7,599 nucleotides of DNA, taken from the NCBI GenBank assembly GCA_009712615.1, contig WASR01000356.1, positions 1,485 to 9,083 of the forward strand. Direction: 5' to 3'. The stretch is from Methanobacterium sp. GTDB taxonomy: Archaea; Methanobacteriota; Methanobacteria; Methanobacteriales; Methanobacteriaceae. The translations under genes and the position numbers were made by a program. The notes under the pieces are model-generated. The model did not search any database. It was given only the letters and a program-made list of their open reading frames with translations, and was not told the origin of the DNA. How positions within the stretch are numbered: the stretch's first letter is position 1; every line of letters starts with the position of its first letter. This document shows positions 1-4,589 of the stretch, one piece after another.

Positions 1-2
1 TC

Positions 3-92
3 GGTAGTCTGGATTTCATGAAGAAAATCGGCGCGGCTCTGAACGTCTCGCTCGATCTTCTGGCCGGCGACGGCACAGGACCGGCGAACTGA
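3..92 (+). CDS. C-terminal end of a Cro/C1-type (XRE) helix-turn-helix regulator, 5' partial
   Basis: Only the last 29 codons are present; the reading frame is open from position 3 to the TGA at 90-92. The residues read GSLDFMKKIGAALNVSLDLL, then AGDGTGPAN. This matches the last part of the XRE/Cro-CI domain, where a helix with the pattern K-I-x-x-A-L-N-V-S-L-D-x-L-L closes the five-helix DNA-binding fold. Members of this family are small DNA-binding repressors or activators, often encoded at the edge of phages, plasmids and integrative elements. The recognition helix lies outside the window, so target and length cannot be judged. The gap to the next start-signal block is under 10 bases, so the regulator could be co-transcribed with the array and may control it; that is inference. 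Confidence is good for the family and low for the role. Confidence 0.72.
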   Translation, partial: GSLDFMKKIGAALNVSLDLLAGDGTGPAN

Positions 93-99
93 CAACACC

Positions 100-106
100 A
101 GGGGAA
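100..106 (+). promoter_or_regulatory. Start-signal block AGGGGAA upstream of the 30-codon ORF
   Basis: AGGGGAA lies five bases before the ATG at 112. It is the first of about fifteen copies of the same purine block in the window. It resembles a Shine-Dalgarno sequence: AAGGGG can pair with the usual 16S 3' end using one G-U pair. Its presence is the main reason to take the short ORF at 112-204 seriously. Confidence 0.5.
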
Positions 107-111
107 CGGCA

Positions 112-204
112 ATGAGACGAGTCCGCGGAGTAGCGATGTGGTGGTGGTCGATCGGCAGATGGATGGGGGGCGCCGGTCGGCGAAACGCACCCATCAAGCC
201 ATGA
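112..204 (+). CDS. Small ORF for a 30-aa basic, tryptophan-rich peptide; possible leader peptide
   Basis: The ORF encodes 30 residues beginning MRRVRGVAMWWWSIGRWMGG. It has a ready start signal (AGGGGAACGGCA then ATG) identical in style to that of the larger genes. The peptide has four tryptophans, three of them consecutive, and several arginines, giving a short hydrophobic patch flanked by positive charge. It could be membrane-active, a leader peptide, or only a translated spacer; nothing in the sequence decides between these. Its stop codon overlaps another micro-ORF in an ATGA arrangement (ATG at 201, TGA at 202-204). No family is recognised. Support is the start signal and spacing only, so confidence that it is a functional gene is modest. 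Confidence 0.35.
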   Translation: MRRVRGVAMWWWSIGRWMGGAGRRNAPIKP

Positions 205-239
205 GCATACAGCGCGGTGCTCGCGTTCTGCGCGGATGA
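201..239 (+). CDS. Micro-ORF of 12 codons overlapping the previous stop (ATGA)
   Basis: ATG at 201 overlaps the TGA that ends the 30-codon ORF, and the frame closes at 237-239 after MSIQRGARVLRG. The overlap would allow ribosomes to re-initiate and carry translation towards protein A. The peptide is too short to carry a recognisable domain. It may be chance, but the window has two other clear cases of micro-ORFs chained by the same ATGA overlap (287-319 and 5780-5815). Confidence 0.15.
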   Translation: MSIQRGARVLRG

Positions 240-243
240 CCAG

Positions 244-251
244 AAAGGGAA
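244..251 (+). promoter_or_regulatory. Start-signal block AAAGGGAA without an ATG, GTG or TTG close behind it
   Basis: AAAGGGAA is a copy of the array's start-signal block, but no ATG, GTG or TTG follows within 35 bases. The next ATG is at 287 (a 10-codon ORF), then 316 (protein A). Either the block has lost its original start codon, or translation here uses the micro-ORF at 287 and couples into protein A. Confidence 0.3.
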
Positions 252-286
252 GCAGAGGACGCATTCGGCCGAGAGAACGGCGAGAG

Positions 287-319
287 ATGAAGCGCGCCAT
301 TGGGGTGCCACAGCTATGA
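287..319 (+). CDS. Micro-ORF of 10 codons overlapping the start of protein A
   Basis: This frame reads MKRAIGVPQL and stops at 317-319. The stop overlaps the ATG of protein A at 316 (ATGA), a usual arrangement for translational coupling. Upstream is a purine-rich stretch (gagagaacggcgagag) that could serve as a weak ribosome binding site. The product itself is probably unimportant; its translation may set the expression of protein A. A very short ORF like this could also be chance. Confidence 0.2.
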   Translation: MKRAIGVPQL

Positions 320-1026
320 AAAACGAACATGACAAGATCACCGAAGACGAGAAAAAGATTGGATTGGAAGTGGAGTTGGCGCATTTCAAGCATAAATTCC
401 GCGACGCAACCCTTGACGACTATTTCGATGTACTTGTTAACGCTGAAGATTTGCTATTAGAAGTTATTGGAAAAGACCGATACCATGATCTCCATTCGGC
501 TGTCGTCCCCATACTCTTTCACATCGCTCAAGGTCGGTGCGCGAGAGAAAGCGGTGACACAGCGTTAGAGGCGTCCAACAAAGGGATCGCAATGGCGGTT
601 CTGGCGACGTTGAAGAAACGGATCGATGGCATCCGCCTGCGCCGACCAAAGCCTGCCAAGCCCTCGCATAATGTGACCCTCCACGTCGGCGGGGACCTTT
701 CGGGGAATGTCCAGATCGCGGGCGACGGCGCGCGCCAGGCCATTACTCGGACTCTTATCGAGCAAGGGACTGACCTCCTCGCGCTAGCCGAGGAACTGGC
801 AAAACTGCGAGGGGCTATTTCTCCCGATGTTGCAGATGCGGACCAGGCGATCGCGGTCGGTAGGATCGCCGAGGCCGAAGTGGCCGCAAAGGCCCAGGAT
901 GGCGAGAAGGTCCGCGCTGCTCTCGCCGTGATTGGCAAGGGTGCCGGCCGGTGGATGCTCGGCACCGCAAAGGAGATTGGGGCAAAGCTGTTGGTCGAGT
1001 ACCTGGAGACGAAGTGTGGGCTCTGA
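316..1026 (+). CDS. Protein A: unknown helical N-terminus fused to the shared Gly/Asp-rich C-terminal module
   Basis: This is a 236-aa protein with two parts. Residues 1-116 are charged, helical-looking and unlike anything else in the window. Residues 117-236 align without gaps to residues 147-266 of protein B at about 65% identity. The shared module opens with LHVGGDLSGNVQIAGDGARQ, continues with helices (LAEELAKLRG, ADQAIAVGRIAEAEVAAKAQ) and ends with an amphipathic helix and the residues KCGL. A Gly/Asp-rich segment of the form GGDxSGxVxxAG joining a variable N-terminus to a helical tail is, from memory, a pattern found in modular bacterial conflict proteins; that link is inference. I chose ATG 316 because it overlaps a micro-ORF stop; an in-frame GTG at 217 would add 33 residues of low-quality sequence across the start-signal block. 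The N-terminal half looks AT-richer than the C-terminal half, which fits module exchange. Function unknown. Confidence 0.8.
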   Translation: MKNEHDKITEDEKKIGLEVELAHFKHKFRDATLDDYFDVLVNAEDLLLEVIGKDRYHDLHSAVVPILFHIAQGRCARESGDTALEASNKGIAMAVLATLKKRIDGIRLRRPKPAKPSHNVTLHVGGDLSGNVQIAGDGARQAITRTLIEQGTDLLALAEELAKLRGAISPDVADADQAIAVGRIAEAEVAAKAQDGEKVRAALAVIGKGAGRWMLGTAKEIGAKLLVEYLETKCGL

Positions 1027-1035
1027 ATGTGATTT

Positions 1036-1043
1036 AAGGGGAA
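1036..1043 (+). promoter_or_regulatory. Start-signal block AAGGGGAA that fixes a TTG start
   Basis: AAGGGGAA followed by five bases (ccgag) leads to TTG at 1049. No ATG occurs near it, and the same spacing precedes ATG starts elsewhere in the array, so this block is the reason to assign a TTG start to the 58-aa gene. Confidence 0.55.
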
Positions 1044-1048
1044 CCGAG

Positions 1049-1225
1049 TTGAGCGGAGACCACGATTTCGAGCGAGGCTATTTCTGCGCGGTGGCCGTGC
1101 TGCTTCGCGAACAGGGCATGACGCCGGATGTCCAGTCTCTTTTCGTCCAGGGTGGCGACGCCAAGCACGCCGACCCAGACGATCGGGCGCAGTTCGAGGC
1201 CCATGGCCTCATCGAATCGGCATAA
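1049..1225 (+). CDS. Small 58-aa acidic protein with TTG start, unknown function
   Basis: The frame encodes 58 residues (with TTG read as Met): it starts MSGDHDFERGYFCAVAVLLR, continues with the stretch SLFVQGGDAKHADPDDRAQF and ends HGLIESA. It appears to be two short helices joined by an Asp-rich loop, soluble, with no membrane segment. From memory, similar small proteins with a GY.CAVA.LLR start, a GGD..ADP.D centre and a HGL end recur in alphaproteobacterial phages and plasmids, but no function is known to me. The start is TTG at 1049, five bases after the array's purine block. Its TAA is embedded in the next block (gcaTAAGGGGAA), so it abuts the following membrane gene and is almost certainly co-transcribed with it. 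Confidence that it is real is good because of the start signal, tight packing and gene-like composition. Confidence 0.65.
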   Translation: MSGDHDFERGYFCAVAVLLREQGMTPDVQSLFVQGGDAKHADPDDRAQFEAHGLIESA

Positions 1226-1235
1226 GGGGAAGCCA

Positions 1236-1472
1236 ATGAATAAGGATTGGAGACTGGTGCTGGGGTTGCGCGTCCACGAACTCGCCGCACTATTGCTTTT
1301 GGTGGCCTTGGGTCTGGCCTTCGCGCCAGGTGTTCTCAAGGCACTGCCACTGCTCGCCGGTGTCGTCACCGCGGCGGTGATCCAGCACCGGAACCGGAAG
1401 GAATGGATGTCTTTGCCGCCCGAAGTGCGGCGTCATATCGCGCTTCGTTTGCAGGGCCGGCAAGCGGCCTGA
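1236..1472 (+). CDS. Small membrane protein, 78 aa, probably two transmembrane helices
   Basis: This 78-aa protein starts MNKDWRLVLGLRVHELAALL. The hydrophobic stretch from about residue 14 to 34 (Leu/Ala-rich) is followed by a short turn (APGVLKALP) and a second stretch to about residue 49 (LLAGVVTAAVI). The remaining 28 residues are cytoplasmic-looking and basic: QHRNRKEWMSLPPEVRRHIA. The positively charged N-terminus and C-terminus predict both ends inside the cell. AAGGGGAA at 1224-1231 lies four bases before the ATG and shares two bases with the upstream stop. There are no catalytic motifs. Small two-helix proteins of this kind can be holin-like, toxin-like or accessory subunits; the sequence does not choose between these. 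Confidence 0.72.
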   Translation: MNKDWRLVLGLRVHELAALLLLVALGLAFAPGVLKALPLLAGVVTAAVIQHRNRKEWMSLPPEVRRHIALRLQGRQAA

Positions 1473-1496
1473 TCGAGCTACCAGGGGAACGGTCGA

Positions 1497-2018
1497 ATGG
1501 ACCAAGGGCAGTACATCGCGGATGTAATTCGGGACGGCTCTGGCGGCCATATCGCTCGCGTGCTTTTGGACCGGGCCGGCGACCGCGTTGAGGTCTGGCG
1601 ACAGGAACTTTATTCGCCGGACAAGGCGGCGGCCGAAGCGGCGGATAGTTGCAGGAAGCTTGAAGCGACCCGCGACGGGTTTCGGTGGGACGAGCGGGTG
1701 TACGTGACGGAAGCCGGCGTGGGAGCCGGAATAGACGACAGCCTTGAGGAAATGCGGGCTCAAATGGCGGTCTTGCGCGAATGCTGTCCGGAGTTGGCGG
1801 ATTGGGGCGATCTCGCCCTGTCCAGCGCGTTCGGCTGCTATTCCGAAGGTTGCCTGGCCATCAGTTGGGCAGACTGGATCATCGAGCGCCGCGCTTTCAG
1901 CGATTTCCTCGGCTACGTCTTCGGTGTCCAGGTCGGCCTTATTGATCGGGATACGAGTTGCGCGCTGGCCGAACGGCCGGCCGAGCAGCTTGGCGCCGTC
2001 CGGCCGTGGAAGAACTGA
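1497..2018 (+). CDS. Unknown 173-aa soluble protein
   Basis: This is a 173-aa, mostly acidic protein beginning MDQGQYIADVIRDGSGGHIA. The first 65 residues look like a small beta-rich unit (VIRDGSGGHIARVLLDRAGDRVEVW) followed by a helix (DKAAAEAADSCRKLEATRDG). After a link at about residues 70-85, a helical section (SLEEMRAQMAVLRECCPELA) leads to a hydrophobic, aromatic-rich stretch around residues 105-145. That stretch includes FGCYSEGCLAISWADWIIER, with paired cysteines; it is too broken by charge to be a clear membrane helix. No family is recognised. The start follows CAGGGGAA at 1482-1489 after seven bases. The next start block follows six bases after its stop, and the gene that block should serve has been disrupted by the IS remnant, so this is the last gene before the break in the array. 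Confidence 0.72.
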   Translation: MDQGQYIADVIRDGSGGHIARVLLDRAGDRVEVWRQELYSPDKAAAEAADSCRKLEATRDGFRWDERVYVTEAGVGAGIDDSLEEMRAQMAVLRECCPELADWGDLALSSAFGCYSEGCLAISWADWIIERRAFSDFLGYVFGVQVGLIDRDTSCALAERPAEQLGAVRPWKN

Positions 2019-2023
2019 CCTAG

Positions 2024-2031
2024 AAGGGGAA
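2024..2031 (+). promoter_or_regulatory. Orphan start-signal block AAGGGGAA next to the IS remnant
   Basis: A full AAGGGGAA copy follows the 173-aa gene by only six bases, but no array gene follows it. The first ATG, at 2043, opens a 10-codon frame that lies inside sequence matching the IS5 transposase on the opposite strand. This looks like the start signal of a gene lost when the IS arrived or was deleted. Confidence 0.4.
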
Positions 2032-2038
2032 GCAAGGT

Positions 2039-2130
2039 CTCAATGATCGACCATTCAAAATCAGAGAGTTCGTAGCGGCGTGGGGTCATGAAAACTCCTT
2101 TAGGGAGTTTGAAACATTTTCTCCTCGCCA
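2039..2130 (-). mobile_element. Remnant of an IS5-family insertion sequence: transposase 5' end only
   Basis: On the minus strand an ATG at 2089 (reading downwards) opens MTPRRYELSDFEWSIIE, followed by TLLP. The arrangement R-R-Y-E-L-[ST]-D-x-E-W-x-x-I-x-x-L-L-P is the well-known N-terminus of IS5-family transposases (IS1031/IS427-like groups). Complete proteins of this kind are DDE enzymes that cut and join DNA at the element's inverted repeats; here only about the first 20 codons remain and no catalytic residue is present. The frame then runs into the antisense of the 173-aa gene, so the junction lies near 2040. Upstream of the ATG on the same strand is a hairpin over the ribosome binding site, typical of IS ends. 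The outer boundary near 2130 is a guess. Non-functional. It marks an old insertion followed by deletion. Confidence 0.72.
2092..2110 (-). promoter_or_regulatory. Hairpin covering the ribosome binding site of the IS transposase remnant
   Basis: AAACTCC and GGAGTTT form a perfect 7-bp inverted repeat with a five-base loop. Read on the minus strand, the second arm contains AAAGGAG, a strong Shine-Dalgarno sequence two to three bases before the TTTTC and ATG of the transposase. Folding would hide it. Many insertion sequences use such a structure to stop read-through transcripts from producing transposase; applying that here is inference. Confidence 0.45.
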
Positions 2131-2176
2131 CGGAAAGACGTTTTATGAGTTTGTGACCTAATTCAACTGCGCATTA

Positions 2177-2244
2177 GGAATAAAGAAGCTATCTTTTGGA
2201 TTCATCGCCGCTATTCTGGCAAAGCCGACGCTATTCGGAATAAA
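2177..2244 (+). repeat. Two short direct repeats (ATT-N-GGAATAAA) 60 bp apart
   Basis: GGAATAAA occurs at 2177-2184 and again at 2237-2244, each preceded by ATT plus one base. The second copy lies directly before the AT-rich gene's ATG at 2249. The spacing is 60 bases. These could be regulator-binding sites, a duplicated upstream segment, or chance in AT-rich DNA. The 230-bp gap from 2019 to 2248 contains no other gene I can support. Confidence 0.25.
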
Positions 2245-2248
2245 AATA

Positions 2249-2917
2249 ATGGCTTATAGAGAAGAGTGGGGGAATATTGAAGCCTGGTACAGGAATAATC
2301 AGGCTAAGGCGTGGCTGATCGCCATGGCTGTGGGAATAGTAATCTCTGTTATAACGTGGCTCATTCCTGGAAACTGGCTATTTGCACATAATGATATTTA
2401 TAGGGGCGCGAAGATCGCGATGGACATGCCGCCGCTGAAGATGACCGCGGCGGCACAAGAGCAAAAACCCGTAATTGTTATCAAAAACAACGGTTCTGGA
2501 TCTGTTCGGATACCTAGATACACATTCTCATCGGCCAAATCGAAGTACCTTATGCTTCAGCCAGATGGTATTTGCAGTATTTTCTTAGAACATGAAAAAG
2601 ATATCATATATCTTGATTTGGCCGTAGACTTTGATAGCTTCAAAGGGTACGTTTTACCATCAAATGACGAATATAATAGGATAATTGTCTGGAAAAATAG
2701 CTACGAATTCCTGATTTTGGAAGGCGGCTATCAAATGCAGCACGGCGAATATATTGTGCGTGGCTATTTTCGGTTTGAGACCGGTGGCGTTCATCAGGGA
2801 ATGTTGTCGGTCGCCCTAATTAGGGTGCCGGACGAACAGGTAATTCTGAGCGCGAATACACGGGAATATGACTCCGATTTTCCAAAATTGCACAAGGAGT
2901 GCCAGCGTGAACCATAG
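2249..2917 (+). CDS. AT-rich gene for a single-pass membrane protein, 222 aa, probably foreign to the array
   Basis: The 222-aa product has one N-terminal membrane helix at about residues 21-40 (AWLIAMAVGIVISVITWLIP) after a short charged leader with a tryptophan-rich start. The remaining 180 residues look like a beta-rich domain outside the cytoplasm (VIVIKNNGSGSVRIPRYTFS, later YIVRGYFRFETGGVHQGMLS). No family is recognised and no catalytic motif is visible. The gene is clearly AT-richer than its neighbours and uses codons rare in them (ATA, AGG, AGA, TTA). It also lacks the AAGGGGAA start block, having only a weak GGAAT near the ATG. It sits directly beside the IS remnant. Together these suggest later acquisition, possibly in the same event as the IS. 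The start at 2249 is the first ATG; the frame stays open upstream to 2162 without a good start codon. Confidence 0.75.
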   Translation: MAYREEWGNIEAWYRNNQAKAWLIAMAVGIVISVITWLIPGNWLFAHNDIYRGAKIAMDMPPLKMTAAAQEQKPVIVIKNNGSGSVRIPRYTFSSAKSKYLMLQPDGICSIFLEHEKDIIYLDLAVDFDSFKGYVLPSNDEYNRIIVWKNSYEFLILEGGYQMQHGEYIVRGYFRFETGGVHQGMLSVALIRVPDEQVILSANTREYDSDFPKLHKECQREP

Positions 2918-2934
2918 CTAGTGCACTGAGTAAA

Positions 2935-2960
2935 ACAGAAAACTAGCAGATATTTTCTGT
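2935..2960 (+). repeat. 8-bp inverted repeat between the AT-rich gene and the beta flower gene
   Basis: ACAGAAAA (2935-2942) and TTTTCTGT (2953-2960) are perfect inverted copies separated by 10 bases. It lies 17 bases after the stop of the AT-rich gene. The stem is AT-rich and no run of T follows, so it is a poor intrinsic terminator; a protein-binding operator or chance are alternatives. Nothing else can be supported in the 147-bp gap 2918-3064. Confidence 0.25.
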
Positions 2961-3064
2961 AATGCGGGAGGCGTCCTTCAAAGTGCTGCGAGGCCGTGAG
3001 ACGGGGAATGGTTGACAGTCTCTTCAAATGGCGGGCACGACGACATGACGCAAAGGGAACCAAA

Positions 3065-3424
3065 ATGGAGGCAACCTACTACGACCGCCAGGGGCAGGCG
3101 GTGGCCTATACAGATGACGGCGAGGCGCTGTATTCCTTTGGTGGTCGGCCTTTGGCGGTCATCGTTGATGAGGGTGTGTATACCTTCTCGGGGCGATTTC
3201 TTGGGTGGGCCGTGGATGGCTGGATCTTTGATCGTGGCTGTCGACCTGTGGTGTTCAGTGAAGATGCGTCTGGCGGGCCGGTCAAGCCCGCTCGATCTGC
3301 ACGGCCAGCCCGATCTGCGAGAAGCGCCCGGCCGGCGCGCGGCGCCCGAGAAGCCCGCCCGGCGCGGCCGGCACGCTCATCTTCATGGTCGCCGCTCGAC
3401 TTTGCGGCATTTCTAAGCCAATAG
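3065..3424 (+). CDS. 4-fold beta flower protein with an Ala/Arg/Pro low-complexity tail
   Basis: The first 67 residues contain four successive copies of a short unit with an aromatic start and a central glycine: YYDRQGQAVAYTDDG, LYSFGGRPLAVIVDEG, VYTFSGRFLGWAVDG and WIFDRGCRPVVFSED. This matches the 4-fold beta flower fold, a small domain of unknown function common in alphaproteobacterial accessory DNA. Residues 69-73 read SGGPV, which begins the tail typical of the family. Residues 74-106 are an ARP/ARS-rich repeat, giving a strongly basic linker. The end SWSPLDFAAFL resembles the conserved tryptophan- and phenylalanine-bearing terminus I recall for relatives. I chose ATG 3065 because AAAGGGAA lies five bases upstream; an in-frame GTG at 2996 would read through that block. 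No enzymatic residues are evident; it could act as a binding or scaffold protein. Family assignment is from memory of the repeat pattern but is fairly secure. Confidence 0.82.
   Translation: MEATYYDRQGQAVAYTDDGEALYSFGGRPLAVIVDEGVYTFSGRFLGWAVDGWIFDRGCRPVVFSEDASGGPVKPARSARPARSARSARPARGAREARPARPARSSSWSPLDFAAFLSQ
3282..3382 (+). repeat. GC-rich low-complexity coding repeat in the beta flower gene
   Basis: The bases encode PARSARPARSARSARPARGA and onwards, built from near-repeats of gcccgatctgc and cggccggcgcg. All six frames stay open or nearly so, which creates long spurious ORFs on both strands. Such stretches vary in length between relatives by slippage. Confidence 0.5.
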
Positions 3425-3427
3425 CGC

Positions 3428-3440
3428 AAAGGGAAGGGGA
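3428..3440 (+). promoter_or_regulatory. Double start-signal block AAAGGGAAGGGGA before protein B
   Basis: Two overlapping copies of the purine block occur together. The second (GAAGGGGA, ending 3440) lies six bases before ATG 3447, the usual spacing in this array. The first lies five bases before TTG 3441, in the same frame two codons earlier. ATG 3447 is preferred, but the two starts differ by only two residues. The same doubled form occurs at 7126-7138. Confidence 0.45.
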
Positions 3441-3446
3441 TTGGGC

Positions 3447-4247
3447 ATGCTGCGGAAACTCACGCACGACGATGTCGAGCGGATGTTCGATCAACTCGCC
3501 AACCGGGGCGTGGATAGTGCACTTCAAGAAAGAAGGGATATCCAAGGGCAATTCAATCAGAGAGGCCTTTTACACTCCTCAATGTATGTACAAGGGGTGG
3601 AGCAGGCCAGTCGCACGATCCTCCGCAAAGCGGTATCGGATTCGATGCAGCTTCTGACAGACGTTGTCGCAAGGAAAGAGTTGGCCTACGAGCAGATCAA
3701 GGGCCCCGTTCTGAGTCGCATCACCAATATTGCCCATAGGCTCGCCAACCTCGTCGCCGAGGCGAACCAGCAGATGCCCCAGACCCTGGAGATGAACAAG
3801 ATCCGCGCGGAATATGAGCAAATTGTCAAGCACGCCATTAGCGACTTCGAGGTGGGGATGATCGACGGGAGGCCCGCAAGGTCCTCGCAAAATGTGGCCC
3901 TCCATATCGGCGGGGACATGTCGGGGATCGTTCAGGTAGCGGGCGACGGCGCCCACCAGATCACCACTCAGACTCGCATCGACCATGGGATTGATCTCCC
4001 CGCGTTTGCCGAAGAACTGGCCGCGCTGCGGCAGACTATTTGTCCCCACATTACGAATGCAGACCAGGCGATCGCGGCCGGCCGGATCGCCGAGGCCGAA
4101 GTCGCCGCCAAAGCACAGGACCTTGAGAAAACCAACTCATCCCTCGCGGCTATTGGCAAGGACGCCGCACGCTGGTTGGCAAACACGGCCAAGGAGATCG
4201 GGTCAAAGCTTGTGGTTGACTATTTTGAGAAGCACTGCGGCTTATAG
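3447..4247 (+). CDS. Protein B: distinct helical N-terminus fused to the same C-terminal module as protein A
   Basis: This is a 266-aa protein. Residues 1-146 are mostly helical (HDDVERMFDQLANRGVDSAL, then RRDIQGQFNQRGLLHSSMY, then a long helix around residues 55-130) and do not resemble protein A. Residues 147-266 are the shared module, starting LHIGGDMSGIVQVAGDGAHQ and ending EKHCGL. The most conserved stretch between A and B is AGRIAEAEVAAKAQD (VGRIAEAEVAAKAQD in A). At the DNA level the modules also remain close (for example gaccaggcgatcgcgg is shared), pointing to recent duplication or recombination. The C-terminal helix WLANTAKEIGSKLVVDYFEK is amphipathic and could mediate assembly or membrane contact; that is inference. 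There is no recognised enzyme motif. A and B could be two effectors or sensors joined to a common partner through the shared module, or alternative versions of one protein. Confidence 0.82.
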   Translation: MLRKLTHDDVERMFDQLANRGVDSALQERRDIQGQFNQRGLLHSSMYVQGVEQASRTILRKAVSDSMQLLTDVVARKELAYEQIKGPVLSRITNIAHRLANLVAEANQQMPQTLEMNKIRAEYEQIVKHAISDFEVGMIDGRPARSSQNVALHIGGDMSGIVQVAGDGAHQITTQTRIDHGIDLPAFAEELAALRQTICPHITNADQAIAAGRIAEAEVAAKAQDLEKTNSSLAAIGKDAARWLANTAKEIGSKLVVDYFEKHCGL

Positions 4248-4275
4248 GCGCACCGGCATAGAAGGAACATAAGGG

Positions 4276-4566
4276 ATGTATCCAATCAATCGCATGCCTA
4301 CTTCCGAAGAACGAAAAATTCTTCGCGCCCTTGTCGAAGCGGGAGGGCAGATGTGCAATGAAACCGTTGCGGCAATGGGGCGGTGGGCGTGGCCATGCGT
4401 CGAAACCATTAACCAGTATGGTTGGGTACTGGTATCCACAACAGTTTTCATAACGGACGAAGGTCGCGAAGCTTTGGCGAAATGTGGGTCGCCGGGTACG
4501 GCCGATGAACCGGAACTGTCATCAGAAGAGATTGCAAAAATTATCGCGGCCAGCATTCCGTCTTAA
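4276..4566 (+). CDS. Small putative winged-helix DNA-binding protein, 96 aa
   Basis: The 96-aa product reads, after the start MYPINRMPTSEERKI, as helix 1 (RKILRALVEAGGQM), helix 2 and 3 (NETVAAMGRWAWPCVETINQYG), then a possible wing (WVLVSTTVFITDEGREAL). The order helix - helix - helix - beta hairpin ending in a T-x-x-G-R-x-A-L motif is typical of small winged-helix domains that bind DNA, often as repressors. The last 25 residues are acidic and helical (SSEEIAKIIAASIPS). Its start signal is the least standard in the array: GAAGGAA eight bases before ATG, with aaggg touching the start. The gene could regulate the array or be a structural partner; both are inference. No family name is claimed. 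Confidence 0.6.
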   Translation: MYPINRMPTSEERKILRALVEAGGQMCNETVAAMGRWAWPCVETINQYGWVLVSTTVFITDEGREALAKCGSPGTADEPELSSEEIAKIIAASIPS

Positions 4567-4589
4567 CGGCATAAGGGGAACCGGACTCG

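Noticed and set aside
217..315. Upstream GTG start for protein A, adding 33 residues
   Set aside because: It would translate through the AAAGGGAA block at 244-251, and the added residues look like spacer. ATG 316 has the ATGA overlap. Not fully excluded.
1290..1763. A 157-codon minus-strand frame
   Set aside because: It is antisense to the membrane protein and the 173-aa gene, both of which have proper start blocks and spacing; no domain is recognised.
2935..2960. Inverted repeat as an intrinsic terminator
   Set aside because: The stem is AT-rich with a 10-base loop, and no T-run follows, so it was kept only as a weak repeat.
3012..3416. A plus-strand frame starting at TTG 3012
   Set aside because: It overlaps the beta flower gene in another frame, and its product has no repeat or domain pattern.
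3106..3551. Minus-strand frames rich in Ala, Gly and Arg across the beta flower gene tail
   Set aside because: They result from the GC-rich ARP repeat, which leaves several frames open. The plus-strand frame carries the four-fold repeat and a proper start block.
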